A stretch of DNA of 64,000 nt, taken from positions 62,001 to 126,000 of the forward strand of contig DUEE01000014.1 in assembly GCA_011170285.1 (NCBI GenBank), in the 5' to 3' direction. A program made the position numbers and the translations under genes. Of this stretch, positions 35,727-44,765 are shown piece after piece. The stretch's first letter is position 1; each line of letters starts with the position of its first letter. The notes beneath the pieces are model-generated. The model made no database searches. It worked only from the letters and a program-made list of their open reading frames with translations, and was not told the DNA's origin. This DNA is from Dehalococcoidia bacterium. Its GTDB lineage: Bacteria; Chloroflexota; Dehalococcoidia; Dehalococcoidales; W498.

Positions 35727-37787
35727 CTAGGTAGAATAAGGGCGATAGATGGCTGATTCGGCTACCAACTCAGCGATATCGGTAACCTTAAGCCATTCTT
35801 CAGCCTCCTTTGCCTTTATTGCGTCATCGAACATCTGCAAACAGAAAGGACAGGCAGTAACTACTGTCTGGGCTTTAGTGGTAATTATCTGCTCTATGCG
35901 CAGCTCACTGATTCTCTTGCCAATGTGTTCTTCCAGCCACATACGACCACCCCCGCCGCCACAGCAGAAACTCCTTTCCCGATTCTGCCCCGCCTCAACA
36001 AGGGTAATATCGGGCATACTATTTAATACCTGCCTCGGTGGCTCGTAAATGTCATTGTATCTCCCCAAATAGCAGGGGTCGTGGTAAACCACTACCCCAC
36101 CACCCCCCTTGATAATTCTTAACTTGCCTTCTTTCAGCAAGTTGGCAATGAACTCGGTGTGGTGAATAACCTCAAAATTACCCCCAAACTGAGGATATTC
36201 ATTCTTTAGCGTATTAAAGCAGTGGGGACAGGCAGTAACTATCTTCTTTACATTATACCCTTTCAATAGCTCAATATTTTTCTCAGCCTGCATCTGGAAT
36301 ATATACTCATTACCCAAGCGACGAGCTGGCTCACCGCAGCAGCTTTCAGCAGAACCCAGGATACCAAATTTAACCCCGGCTGACTTCAACAGCTTAGCCA
36401 TAGCCTGAGCTATCATCATACTTCTCTCTTCCAGGGCATCGGTGCAACCTACCCAGTACAGAATGTCTATCTCACTATCTTCAGCAAGAGTCTTAATAGC
36501 AAGCCCTTGAGCCCAATCGGTTCTGGTAAATGTAGTTCCCCGCCACGGGTGCCCTCTGTCTTCAATGCTTCTCAATGCTCCCTCAGCCGTCTCAGGAATA
36601 GATGCCTGCTCCAGCACCAAGTTTCGTCTCAGGCCAATAATTCTGTCAACATGCTCACTATAAACAGGGCATACCTCTTGGCAAGCACGACAGGTGGTGC
36701 ATGCCCAGATTTCATCTTCGGTTACCACTTCGCCAATTAATACTTTTTCGGGGTTAGAGGAGGAGGATTCTGCTTTGCCTTTGACTCTAAGCAAATCGGG
36801 ACCTACCTCCAGCAAATGTTTTTTGAGGTTTAAGACCAGTTCCCTAGGGGAGAGGAGCTTACCGCTAAGTTGAGCCGGGCAAACAACATGACACCTGCCG
36901 CATACTGTACAGGCATAGAGGTCAAGTAATTGCTTCCAGGAAAAGTCTTGGATTTTCGATACCCCAAAGGTCTCAACCTCTTCCAGCTCGATGGGCTTAA
37001 GTGCTCCCTTGGGATGTAGGTCTTTGAAAGCCACATTGGGGAAGGATGCAAGTGGGTGCAGGTGCTTTGAGTGAGGGGCGTAGATTAAAGCGCCAAGGAG
37101 TATAACATAATTAAGCCACCAAACACCCTTGTATACCGCTATCAATGTAGCTTGCGATATACCTGTGTTAATTAAGAAGTTAGACAAAGCAATCCCTATA
37201 GGTGGCCAAGAAGCTGAAGTGTTGTAAGCGGCAAATCTAAAGCCCTCCATACAATAATGAAGAACCATAAGGCTAACTATGACGGTAAAAAGCAGGGGTC
37301 GGAGAATCTTTTCTTCAGCAGTTGCCTCCCTCTTTAGCCTGTCAGGTTTTATGATATAATACCTAATTGCAGCCCAAATTACAGCTAGGGTGATAAGTAA
37401 TGCAGCTATATCCATAATTGAAGAATAGACTGTCTTAAATGTGGTGCCCTCAAGCAGTTTGTAGAGACCAAAGCCGTCTCCCAAACCGATAAAGATAATA
37501 TAGTAGATAAGCAACAGGCTGAGACCCCAGAACATGAATGTATGCCCGATTCCAGCTCGGTCTTGACGGGTAACGCTCTTTAAGCTACACCATTGGGACA
37601 AGGTCACCACTAACATATATATGATTCTGCGAATTATGCTATTGAAGCGGTTTTCCTTCTGTCCGAGGAGTATGAGACGGAAAAGCAGGTAGACCCTTTG
37701 AGCGAATAAGACGAGGGCAATAGCAAATAAAAGCCAAAAAATCACATATCCTGGGATATTCCAATATATTGCACCAACTGGTGACAT
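35727..37787 (-). CDS. membrane Fe-S oxidoreductase: cytochrome b-like (NarI/HdrE) domain fused to HdrD-like CCG protein
   Basis: Large 686-residue protein. The first 240 residues contain about six membrane helices with histidines suited to heme b. Two [4Fe-4S] ferredoxin motifs follow ('CTVCGRCHVVCP', 'CTTCRACQEVCP'), then two CCG domains with 'ESCCGEPARRLGN' and 'SFCCGGGGGRMW'. This is the HdrDE-type or DUF224 architecture. It is known in methanogens for heterodisulfide reduction, and in bacteria as ETF:(methyl)menaquinone oxidoreductase. Here it should link the quinone pool to a cytosolic thiol or flavoprotein partner. No etfAB is in the window. GGAAAGG precedes the ATG. Confidence 0.88.
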   Translation of the reverse strand: MSPVGAIYWNIPGYVIFWLLFAIALVLFAQRVYLLFRLILLGQKENRFNSIIRRIIYMLVVTLSQWCSLKSVTRQDRAGIGHTFMFWGLSLLLIYYIIFIGLGDGFGLYKLLEGTTFKTVYSSIMDIAALLITLAVIWAAIRYYIIKPDRLKREATAEEKILRPLLFTVIVSLMVLHYCMEGFRFAAYNTSASWPPIGIALSNFLINTGISQATLIAVYKGVWWLNYVILLGALIYAPHSKHLHPLASFPNVAFKDLHPKGALKPIELEEVETFGVSKIQDFSWKQLLDLYACTVCGRCHVVCPAQLSGKLLSPRELVLNLKKHLLEVGPDLLRVKGKAESSSSNPEKVLIGEVVTEDEIWACTTCRACQEVCPVYSEHVDRIIGLRRNLVLEQASIPETAEGALRSIEDRGHPWRGTTFTRTDWAQGLAIKTLAEDSEIDILYWVGCTDALEERSMMIAQAMAKLLKSAGVKFGILGSAESCCGEPARRLGNEYIFQMQAEKNIELLKGYNVKKIVTACPHCFNTLKNEYPQFGGNFEVIHHTEFIANLLKEGKLRIIKGGGGVVVYHDPCYLGRYNDIYEPPRQVLNSMPDITLVEAGQNRERSFCCGGGGGRMWLEEHIGKRISELRIEQIITTKAQTVVTACPFCLQMFDDAIKAKEAEEWLKVTDIAELVAESAIYRPYST

Positions 37788-37825
37788 ATTAACCTTTCCA
37801 TAGTGGGGTTCATTGCCAGAATGCT

Positions 37826-38323
37826 TTAGCGCAAACGGGTAACAGCTACAAAAATACCTAGGGCTAGGGCTACCAGGGCAAGAATTATATTAAATAGACC
37901 GAAGGAAAGACCCCAATGAAAAAGAATATTAAACAAAAGGCTAACCAAGTAGCTTATTACCACAGCTATACCAGCGATAACGGCTAACCCTGTGCTGCGC
38001 TTACGATTGACCGAAAGGTTAATTACCTCCCCAATGGCATAGCCAATCCCAGGAGCTAATAACAGACTAAGGTAAAAGAAAGGCACCAACGACTCTATCA
38101 GTCCCCAGACAACACCACAAGCCATCGCCATGCCGAACCCAGTTCCTATAGCTATCAAATAATATTTAGTGGAAACACGATAGATAGGTAGCTTATATAG
38201 CTTGGCACAATCCGGGCATCTGGCTCCCACCAGAGTCTGCACCAGGCACTTAGGGCATATCGGTTTACCACACTTACCACACCTAAGGTTAGTTTCGACC
38301 TCAGGGTGAGTGGCACATTTCAT
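37826..38323 (-). CDS. membrane protein with N-terminal B-box-like zinc finger
   Basis: Unrecognised 165-residue protein. The first 45 residues carry a cysteine/histidine-rich finger ('CATHPEVETNLRCGKCGKPIC', 'CLVQTLVGARCPDC'), resembling the B-box-like fingers found before some rhomboid proteases. The rest is four to five hydrophobic segments with no catalytic GxSx or HxxxN motif, so it is not a rhomboid. It is a probable inner-membrane protein of unknown function, located between plsY copy 2 and the Hdr-like gene and probably cotranscribed. Confidence 0.75.
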   Translation of the reverse strand: MKCATHPEVETNLRCGKCGKPICPKCLVQTLVGARCPDCAKLYKLPIYRVSTKYYLIAIGTGFGMAMACGVVWGLIESLVPFFYLSLLLAPGIGYAIGEVINLSVNRKRSTGLAVIAGIAVVISYLVSLLFNILFHWGLSFGLFNIILALVALALGIFVAVTRLR

Positions 38324-38351
38324 CTCACTATAGTTAACCTTTCCCCTGTTT

Positions 38352-39041
38352 TTATTGTTGCTTAAAAGGTTTCCGTTTTATCCAGGCTTCCCTGTCCCTT
38401 ATATCTCGGTCGAAAAGCAAGCGATTAATAATTAGCTGCCCCGGGGTTACCGAAGCAGAGAGTGAAGTCCGCGGTGCCGTTAATCGTCTAACCAGCAATA
38501 TTATAAATATAGCTAAGAAACCTAGAGTAAGTGGTAGTGGTTCTTCAATACCAAACGGCTTACTGAGATGCCAGCTACATAGGGGCAGAGCTGCCATTGC
38601 CACGGTCGTTCCCAAAGATAGCTGTCGGAATGGAAAGAAAAGGAAAGCAACAGCTACCAATATCAGCGCCAACCATGGTGTTAAAATAAGAAGCACGCCT
38701 ATGGTAGTCAAAGCACCTCTGCCACCGTTGAAACGAAGGAAAACTGGCCAGTTATGCCCAATAATTGCTGCTAAACCTACCGTTACCTGTTGAGCTACTG
38801 CCTCTGGACCTATCAGTTGAGTAGTAGCCCAAACCATCAATGCCCCCTTACCCACATCAAAAATGATTACCGGAATAGCTATCCACTTGGAGGTTATCGT
38901 CAGTAGGTTGCTTGCTCCCACATTGCCACTACCATATTGTCTAAGGTCTATTCCCCGGGACCACTTAGCCACTAGGTGATCGGCTGGCACCGAACCCACA
39001 AGATAGGCAGCTAATATTAGTAATCCAAACTCAATAGTCAT
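38352..39041 (-). CDS. plsY: acyl-phosphate:glycerol-3-phosphate acyltransferase PlsY (copy 2)
   Basis: The second PlsY is 229 residues long with multiple membrane helices. Motif 1 'YGSGNVGASNLL' followed by 'IIFDVGKGALMVW' is closer to the family consensus than copy 1. Motif 2 'GHNWPVFLRFNGGRGALTTIG' keeps the Pro but has Arg for the usual Lys. GGAGAG precedes the ATG. The C-terminal 40 residues form a basic cytosolic tail. It probably acts in phospholipid synthesis; having two copies suggests different acyl chains or polarity of substrates, which is speculation. Confidence 0.85.
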   Translation of the reverse strand: MTIEFGLLILAAYLVGSVPADHLVAKWSRGIDLRQYGSGNVGASNLLTITSKWIAIPVIIFDVGKGALMVWATTQLIGPEAVAQQVTVGLAAIIGHNWPVFLRFNGGRGALTTIGVLLILTPWLALILVAVAFLFFPFRQLSLGTTVAMAALPLCSWHLSKPFGIEEPLPLTLGFLAIFIILLVRRLTAPRTSLSASVTPGQLIINRLLFDRDIRDREAWIKRKPFKQQ

Positions 39042-39142
39042 AAGCTCTCCACATTAAGGTTGCTTATCAGCTCCACAGTATCAGGGGCTGGCTAATCTTA
39101 TTTCTCGCTGCTCAGCTAAAGCTATAAGTTACTCCGCTGACT

Positions 39143-39910
39143 TTATTCCACCTCACGATAGATTCGCTCAATACTTATTGCTCGGCCACTATTATCATCT
39201 ACCCTAACCATTACTGCGTTAAGCATTGTTTTTCCCTTGCCTACAGATAAACGATGGGGCATTGCGGTCAGGAAGCGGCGAATTACGGCTTCGGAATCAT
39301 CACCAATAATTGAATCCATAGGTCCGGTCATACCAATATCAGTAACATAAGCAGTACCTTGAGGAAGCAACTGAGCATCAATAGTTCCCACATGGGTATG
39401 TGTGCCGAGCACAGCGCTAACCCGACCGTCTAGATATCGCCCCATTGCCATCTTCTCCGATGTAGCCTCAGCATGGAAATCAACAATAACAATTGGGGGC
39501 TTGTGCTTGAGCTCAGCCAGTAGTTTATCCATAGCTCTAAATGGGCAATCAATATCACTCATGAATATTCTCCCCATCAAATTTACCACTATAACCTGAC
39601 CATTGATTATATAGCCCCTACCCGGTACTCCTGGGGGATAATTTAATGGGCGCAGGATAGGCATTTCACCGTCAAGGTGTGGAATGATCTCCTTCTGTGC
39701 AAATATGTGGTTACCTGAGGTTAGCATATCGACACCAGCATCCAGCAATTCCTTAGCTGTGGCTGAAGTTACCCCTATACCGCCAGCAATATTCTCAGCA
39801 TTGGCAATAACCATATCGAAACTATATTGTTGTCGCAGGTATGGTAAAAGTTTATTCATTGCCTGCCTGCCAGGTTTGCCAATTATATCACCAATCGCCA
39901 ATATTAACAT
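39143..39910 (-). CDS. YmdB-like metallophosphoesterase (TIGR00282 family)
   Basis: Dinuclear-metal phosphodiesterase of 255 residues. Ligands are visible in 'ILAIGDIIGKPGR' (Asp), 'IANAENIAGGIGV' (Asn/Glu), 'LTSGNHIFAQKEI' (Asn-His), 'IVDFHAEATSEK' (His) and 'VLGTHTHVGTIDAQ' (His pair). In Bacillus, YmdB hydrolyses 2',3'-cAMP-type nucleotides and is encoded next to rny, as here. GAGGAG lies before the ATG. It is 20 bp downstream of rny. Confidence 0.92.
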   Translation of the reverse strand: MLILAIGDIIGKPGRQAMNKLLPYLRQQYSFDMVIANAENIAGGIGVTSATAKELLDAGVDMLTSGNHIFAQKEIIPHLDGEMPILRPLNYPPGVPGRGYIINGQVIVVNLMGRIFMSDIDCPFRAMDKLLAELKHKPPIVIVDFHAEATSEKMAMGRYLDGRVSAVLGTHTHVGTIDAQLLPQGTAYVTDIGMTGPMDSIIGDDSEAVIRRFLTAMPHRLSVGKGKTMLNAVMVRVDDNSGRAISIERIYREVE

Positions 39911-39930
39911 TAGCTCCTCGATTAAACCTC

Positions 39931-41469
39931 CTACTTAGCATAATCTATAGCTCTTGTCTCTCTGAGCACAGTAACCCTTATTTGCCCTGGATATTGTAGC
40001 CCTTCCTCTATCTTCTTAACAATGTCTCGAGCCAGCCTCATTGCTCCCATATCATCAATCTCTTGTGGGTTAACTAAGATGCGGATTTCGCGACCGGCTT
40101 GAATAGCAAATGACTTCTCCACCCCTTTAAAACCATTAGCTATATCTTCCAATGCCTTTAGCCGTTTTAAGTAACCCTCCAATGACTCACGCCTTGCACC
40201 TGGTCTGGCACCACTGATAGCATCCGCCGCTGAAATGATGAAGCCCCAGATGCTGGTAGTTTCCGTCTCAAAGTGGTGCTCAGCGATACCCTTGACCACT
40301 TCAGGGGATTTCTCCCATTGCTTAACCAAGTCAGCTCCGATGGCAGCGTGATTTCCCTCCACCTCACGGTCTACCGCCTTACCAATGTCATGAAGCAGAC
40401 CAGCCTTCCTGGCTATGGCAACATTGACTCCCAATTCCCCGGCAATCATGGCCGCTAAATGAGCTACCTCAATACTGTGGGCGAGGACATTCTGCCCGTA
40501 GCTAGTGCGATACTTAAGGCGACCAAGCAACCTGATTAACTCGGGACATAAGCCATGTACCCCCGCTTGATAAGCTGCTTCTTCCCCAGCACTGTAGATA
40601 GTTTTATCTACTTCCTCCTTAGCCTTGGCTACTATCTCTTCAATGCGAGCTGGATGGATACGACCGTCAAGGATAAGCTTGGTTAAAGCAATTCGAGCTA
40701 CCTCTCGCCGCACTGTGTCGAAGCTGGACAGCGTCACCGCCTCGGGAGTATCATCAATAATTAGGTCGACACCGGTAGCCTGTTCCAAAGCTCTAATGTT
40801 ACGACCCTCTCGTCCAATAAGTCGACCCTTCATGTCATCACTGGGAAGGGGAACAGTAGACACTGTTGTTTCAGATACAACCTCGGAAGCACAACGCTGA
40901 ATAGCTTGAGACAGAATCTCCTGAGCTTTCTCATGTGCTTCTTCCCTTACCTTAGCCTCCCATTCCCGAAGGCGCCGTGAGGCTTCCTCTTGCATCTCGA
41001 CCTCCATAGCCTCAATCAGTGTTTGCTTTGCCATATCACTGGACATACCCGAAATCAACTCTAGCTGTTTTAACTGCTTCTCTCTAACCTCCTCGAGATG
41101 GGTGCGAGTGGACTCGATTTCCTTCTCTTTGTTAGATAGGTTGCGACTGCGGTTCTCCAAATCTTCTAACTTGTGATCTAGGCTCTCTGCCCGCTGAGAT
41201 ACATAGCTCTCCTGCCGCTGTAGTTCAGTACGGCGTTCACGATACTCGGCTTCCACTCCTGACTTAATCTTTTCAGTCTCCTGCCTTGCCTCACGGAGTA
41301 TATCATTAGACTCGGCTCTGGCTTCAGCTAGCATTTTGTTGGCTTTCCTCTCGGCAATACGCATTTGTCGGTTAATCATCACTCGCCTAAAGAGAAAGGC
41401 AGCCATACCTCCAAATACCACACCTATAATAAAACTAAAGGCAATAGCTAGAACAACATCTATTCCCAT
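39931..41469 (-). CDS. rny: ribonuclease Y
   Basis: Membrane-anchored endoribonuclease that initiates mRNA decay; 512 residues. One N-terminal membrane helix ('[21 protein letters not shown]') is followed by a long coiled coil (about 30-190). A KH domain ('[23 protein letters not shown]') and an HD domain with metal ligands 'HSIEVAH' and 'GLLHDIGKA' come next. The end '[18 protein letters not shown]' is typical. AGGGGGTGG precedes the ATG. It lies downstream of recX in a recA-recX-rny-ymdB cluster. Confidence 0.96.
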   Translation of the reverse strand: MGIDVVLAIAFSFIIGVVFGGMAAFLFRRVMINRQMRIAERKANKMLAEARAESNDILREARQETEKIKSGVEAEYRERRTELQRQESYVSQRAESLDHKLEDLENRSRNLSNKEKEIESTRTHLEEVREKQLKQLELISGMSSDMAKQTLIEAMEVEMQEEASRRLREWEAKVREEAHEKAQEILSQAIQRCASEVVSETTVSTVPLPSDDMKGRLIGREGRNIRALEQATGVDLIIDDTPEAVTLSSFDTVRREVARIALTKLILDGRIHPARIEEIVAKAKEEVDKTIYSAGEEAAYQAGVHGLCPELIRLLGRLKYRTSYGQNVLAHSIEVAHLAAMIAGELGVNVAIARKAGLLHDIGKAVDREVEGNHAAIGADLVKQWEKSPEVVKGIAEHHFETETTSIWGFIISAADAISGARPGARRESLEGYLKRLKALEDIANGFKGVEKSFAIQAGREIRILVNPQEIDDMGAMRLARDIVKKIEEGLQYPGQIRVTVLRETRAIDYAK

Positions 41470-41510
41470 TTTTCCACCCCCTTCATTGTAGCTTGAGTGT
41501 CAGCTTCATG

Positions 41511-42146
41511 CTATTTAGGCTTAGTCTCCTTTTCCTGCCATAATTGTTGTGTAGTATGATTTATGACCCCGTAACTGAAGCCACGCCGCTTGAGGTATGC
41601 ACCTAATCGGCGACGGAAACCCTGATAGTCAGCTAGGGATAAGCTACGAGCTTTACTTAGAGCTGCCCGATAGGCACTATGGTCATCGTCAACCGTATCA
41701 ACCACTTGGTCTATGATGTCATTGGCTACACCTTTTCGCCTCAGCTCGAGCTTGGTTAGCCATCGGCTGCGTGGACTAAATGATTCCCGATTATCCTTCC
41801 AGAATTGGGCAAAGGTAACATCATCCACCAACCCCTGTTCCTTTAGTTTGGCCATCACCGCCTCTATGCTGTCATCATCAAAACCCCGCCAGTAAAGTCG
41901 CTCCCTTAGCTCAGACTCGCTTCGAGGTCGGTAGCTGAGGTAATGGGCAGCAGCACTGAAGCAACGGTGGAAGTGGTCAGACCTAGCTAGTGCCGCAATC
42001 TGACCCAAAGATAGCTCCTGCTCAACATGTAGACCCTCTCTTATTACCACCTCAGCTTCTAGACTGAAAGCGAACCTGCCATCGAGGAATATATTTATCC
42101 GCTTTCCCCCAATCCTCCCGACGCGAATTGCAGTAATCTTGCTCAT
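41511..42146 (-). CDS. recX: regulatory protein RecX
   Basis: RecA filament modulator built of repeated three-helix units. The track start (42152) leaves only one base after AAAGGG; the ATG at 42146 ('MSKITAIRVGRIGGKRINIFL') has correct spacing and gives 211 residues. 'AAHYLSYRPRSESELRERLYWRGFDDDSIEAVMAKLKEQGLVDD' is the RecX repeat, followed by 'FAQFWKDNRESFSPRSRWLTKLELRRKGV'. It lies about 100 bp downstream of recA in the same direction, as in many bacteria. Confidence 0.93.
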   Translation of the reverse strand: MSKITAIRVGRIGGKRINIFLDGRFAFSLEAEVVIREGLHVEQELSLGQIAALARSDHFHRCFSAAAHYLSYRPRSESELRERLYWRGFDDDSIEAVMAKLKEQGLVDDVTFAQFWKDNRESFSPRSRWLTKLELRRKGVANDIIDQVVDTVDDDHSAYRAALSKARSLSLADYQGFRRRLGAYLKRRGFSYGVINHTTQQLWQEKETKPK

Positions 42147-42243
42147 TAGCATGCCCTTTCTAAGACAAAAAGCCGGAGCTTGCGCCCCAGCCTTACTTAC
42201 TGTTACTACTTAACTAGTTGTTTAAAGTGCCATTAATTGCTGG

Positions 42244-43248
42244 CTAAGATTTAGTGCTGGTGACGGCTGAAGCTCTGATTTGTCGCTCAATTTCTTGAGC
42301 AAGCTCGGGATTCTGCCCCAGGTATTGCTTGGTATTCTCCCTACCTTGCCCCAGGCGAATGTCACCATAGGAAAAAAAAGCGCCAGCCTTGCTTATTAGC
42401 CCCAACTCTACACCCACGTCTATAAGATTACCCTCCATGCTTATTCCATGGTCAAACATGATATCAAACTCGGCACTTCTAAATGGCGGGGCAGTCTTAT
42501 TTTTGACTACCTTAGCTCTAACATGGCTGCCTACTGCCTCATTTCCCTGCTTGATAGTTTCAACTCGTCTTAAGTCTATCCTTATTGAGCTATAGAACTT
42601 CAAAGCCCTGCCCCCCGGTGTCACCTCAGGGTTGCCGAAGATAATACCAACCTTTTCCCTTAACTGGTTGATGAATATTACCGCTGTCTGTGACTTACCA
42701 ATAACGGCAGCTAGCTTTCTCAATGCTTGTGACATTAGTCGAGCTTGTAAACCAACATGGGTATCCCCCATCTCTCCCTCAATTTCAGCCCTGGGGACTA
42801 AGGCAGCAACACTATCAATGACTATGACATCAATAGCTCCGCTCCTGACTAGTGCTTCGGTAATCTCCAAAGCTTGCTCTCCAGTATCTGGCTGAGAGAT
42901 GAGCAGGTCGTCAACATTAACACCGCAGCGAGTGGCATAGACTGGGTCTAGGGCATGCTCAACATCAATATAGGCAGCCACTCCTCCTAGCTTTTGCGCT
43001 TCAGCAAGTACATGCTGACCTAAGGTAGTTTTCCCTGATGACTCGGGACCAAAAACTTCCGTAATCCGTCCTCTGGGGATACCTCCCACACCTAAGGCCA
43101 GGTCCAACGACAATGAGCCACTGGGTATAGCCTCCACTGGTGACTTAGCAGTCTCACCCAGCTTCATCACTGAGCCTTTACCAAATCGCTTTTCAATTTG
43201 GCTAATAGCCAGCTCCAGCGCCTTTTCTTTTTCTGTGGTTACATTCAC
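42244..43248 (-). CDS. recA: recombinase RecA
   Basis: Strand-exchange ATPase and LexA co-protease, 334 residues, GTG start. Walker A is '[14 protein letters not shown]' (67-80), '[15 protein letters not shown]' is next and Walker B is '[12 protein letters not shown]'. Loops L1 and L2 include '[22 protein letters not shown]' and '[22 protein letters not shown]'. The C-terminal acidic tail is short. Its promoter is clear but carries no LexA box. Downstream are recX and rny. Confidence 0.97.
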   Translation of the reverse strand: MNVTTEKEKALELAISQIEKRFGKGSVMKLGETAKSPVEAIPSGSLSLDLALGVGGIPRGRITEVFGPESSGKTTLGQHVLAEAQKLGGVAAYIDVEHALDPVYATRCGVNVDDLLISQPDTGEQALEITEALVRSGAIDVIVIDSVAALVPRAEIEGEMGDTHVGLQARLMSQALRKLAAVIGKSQTAVIFINQLREKVGIIFGNPEVTPGGRALKFYSSIRIDLRRVETIKQGNEAVGSHVRAKVVKNKTAPPFRSAEFDIMFDHGISMEGNLIDVGVELGLISKAGAFFSYGDIRLGQGRENTKQYLGQNPELAQEIERQIRASAVTSTKS

Positions 43249-43256
43249 CTGCTTAT

Positions 43257-43285
43257 ATCATAGCACAGATACCCAGGCAAAACAA
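43257..43285 (-). promoter_or_regulatory. recA promoter (near-leaderless)
   Basis: On the minus strand: TTGTTT, 17 bases, TATGAT. The expected start (about 43250) is only 2 bases before the GTG, so the mRNA would be leaderless. There is no GAAC-N4-GTTC element in the region. Confidence 0.5.
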
Positions 43286-43324
43286 GACAGAAAGTGAAAT
43301 TACATATAAAGGGAGTAGCTAAGC

Positions 43325-44053
43325 CTAAAAGCTAGCCACTGGGGGGGGCAAGCGCTTGTGGTTACTGGCGGCTATCATAGACTCAATCCTCTCTCTCAAT
43401 TCATTACTGGCTTCGCCGGTAATCAAATAGCGATCGAGTTCATTATAACTGAGCCTCAGTTCACCCTCATCAGTTTGTCCTTGCCATAAACCAGCTGAGG
43501 GAGACTTGTCAATAATTTCCTGCGGAATACCTAGGAAGCGACCCAGTTCCTTTACCTGTCCTTTCACCAGACTGCCTAATGGCAGAATATCCACTCCGCC
43601 ATCTCCATACTTAGTGAAGTAGCCGATGGACAGCTCACTCCTGTTACTTGAGCCCGCCACCATATATTTAAGCTGATTGGCAAAGTAGTAAAGGGTGAGC
43701 ATTCTTAATCTAGGCTTGAGGTTGCCTTCAACTAACCGACTTATACCAGGGTCTACTCTATCACCAGTCAACGCTTTGAGCAAGGTATCAAAAACAGTAT
43801 CAAGAACCACTGTTTTAATAGGGATAGAAAACTTGCTAACCACAGTCCGGGCATGCTCCGCATCCTGCTGGCTGCTGTAGCAGGGTATTAGCACCCCCAA
43901 TGTGCTTTGAGTAAAAGCGCATTGACATAATACCGCCAATACTGAGGAATCAAGTCCGCCACTTATGCCTACAACTACTCCTTTAGACCCGGCAGTTAGT
44001 ACCTTATCCCTTATCCATGAAATCAGATTCTCAGCTAACTGTTCTGTACTCAT
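43325..44053 (-). CDS. nadE: NH3-dependent NAD synthetase
   Basis: Last step of NAD synthesis: deamido-NAD + ATP + NH3. It is 242 residues long, with PP-loop 'GVVVGISGGLDSSVLAVLCQ', 'GSSNRSELSIGYFTKYGDGGVDILPLGSLVKGQVKELG' and 'KSPSAGLWQGQTDEGELRLSYNELDRYL'. There is no glutaminase (nitrilase) domain, so ammonia is the nitrogen source. It is transcribed from its own promoter upstream of recA, with 76 bp between the two genes. Confidence 0.95.
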   Translation of the reverse strand: MSTEQLAENLISWIRDKVLTAGSKGVVVGISGGLDSSVLAVLCQCAFTQSTLGVLIPCYSSQQDAEHARTVVSKFSIPIKTVVLDTVFDTLLKALTGDRVDPGISRLVEGNLKPRLRMLTLYYFANQLKYMVAGSSNRSELSIGYFTKYGDGGVDILPLGSLVKGQVKELGRFLGIPQEIIDKSPSAGLWQGQTDEGELRLSYNELDRYLITGEASNELRERIESMIAASNHKRLPPPVASF

Positions 44054-44068
44054 ATAAAATTCAGTTGT

Positions 44069-44097
44069 AGTATACTACCCTATAGCTGATTGGTCAA
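44069..44097 (-). promoter_or_regulatory. nadE promoter
   Basis: Minus strand: TTGACC, 17 bases, TATACT. The predicted start is about 9 bases before the ATG, with no Shine-Dalgarno sequence in between. Confidence 0.55.
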
Positions 44098-44274
44098 AAA
44101 CTGGGGATAAGCTGGCTGATATTATAGTATTAAGCAATGCCCTTCTAAATTACTCATCCGAAAGTAATAACCGGTTGCATTTTAGATAATTCAGCTCTTT
44201 TAACTTCATGACAATTAAGGGGTTTTTATCACCCTATTGTTTCCCGCACAATTCGTTATACAGCCGACTAAATC

Positions 44275-44304
44275 TTGATGTTGCCTTATTCTCTGTGATA
44301 GAAT
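44275..44304 (+). promoter_or_regulatory. promoter of the flxDCBA-like operon
   Basis: TTGATG, 18 bases, TAGAAT with an extended TGA directly before the -10. The start would be near 44311, leaving a leader of about 20 nt that contains GGTGAGG. The rest of the 44054-44326 gap shows only the divergent nadE promoter. Confidence 0.5.
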
Positions 44305-44332
44305 CGTTTCACTTTGCTTCGGTGAGGTGCAG

Positions 44333-44761
44333 ATGAAACAAGACTCACAATGGGAACCAAGGATAGTTGGTTTCCTGTGCCGATGGTGTAGCTATGCCGG
44401 TGCCGATTTGGCCGGAACCAGCCGAAAAAAATACCCAGCCAATATAAGGATTATAAAGGTTCCATGTTCGGGGAGAATAGACCCCCTCTTCATCCTTAAG
44501 GCACTGCGATTAGGTTTTGATGGCGTGCTGGTCTCAGGCTGTCACCCAGGTGAGTGCCATTATCAAACAGGAAACTACTACGCCCGAAGGAGAATAGCTA
44601 TAACTAAGAAGCTTCTGGAATACATAGGCATTGAGCCACAGCGAATTCAGGCTAGTTGGGTTTCAGCTTCAGAAGGCGGAAAATTCGCTCAAGTAGTCAC
44701 CGAGGTAACAAGAGAGCTAAAAGAAATCGGGCCCAATGAACTATTTGCCGACAAAAAATAG
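44333..44761 (+). CDS. MvhD/FlxD-like electron-transfer subunit (methyl-viologen-reducing hydrogenase delta family)
   Basis: Small [2Fe-2S]-type subunit that connects an NADH or hydrogenase module to HdrA. It is 142 residues from the ATG at 44333 (the track uses GTG 44327, but GGTGAGG spacing favours 44333). Conserved cysteines are in 'GFLCRWCSYAGADLAGTSR', 'IKVPCSGRIDP' and 'VSGCHPGECHYQTGN'. As the first gene of the operon with FlxC-, FlxB- and FlxA-like genes, it corresponds to FlxD of the FlxABCD-HdrABC complex. No hydrogenase genes are present, which argues against an Mvh role. Confidence 0.88.
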   Translation: MKQDSQWEPRIVGFLCRWCSYAGADLAGTSRKKYPANIRIIKVPCSGRIDPLFILKALRLGFDGVLVSGCHPGECHYQTGNYYARRRIAITKKLLEYIGIEPQRIQASWVSASEGGKFAQVVTEVTRELKEIGPNELFADKK

Positions 44762-44765
44762 AGAT

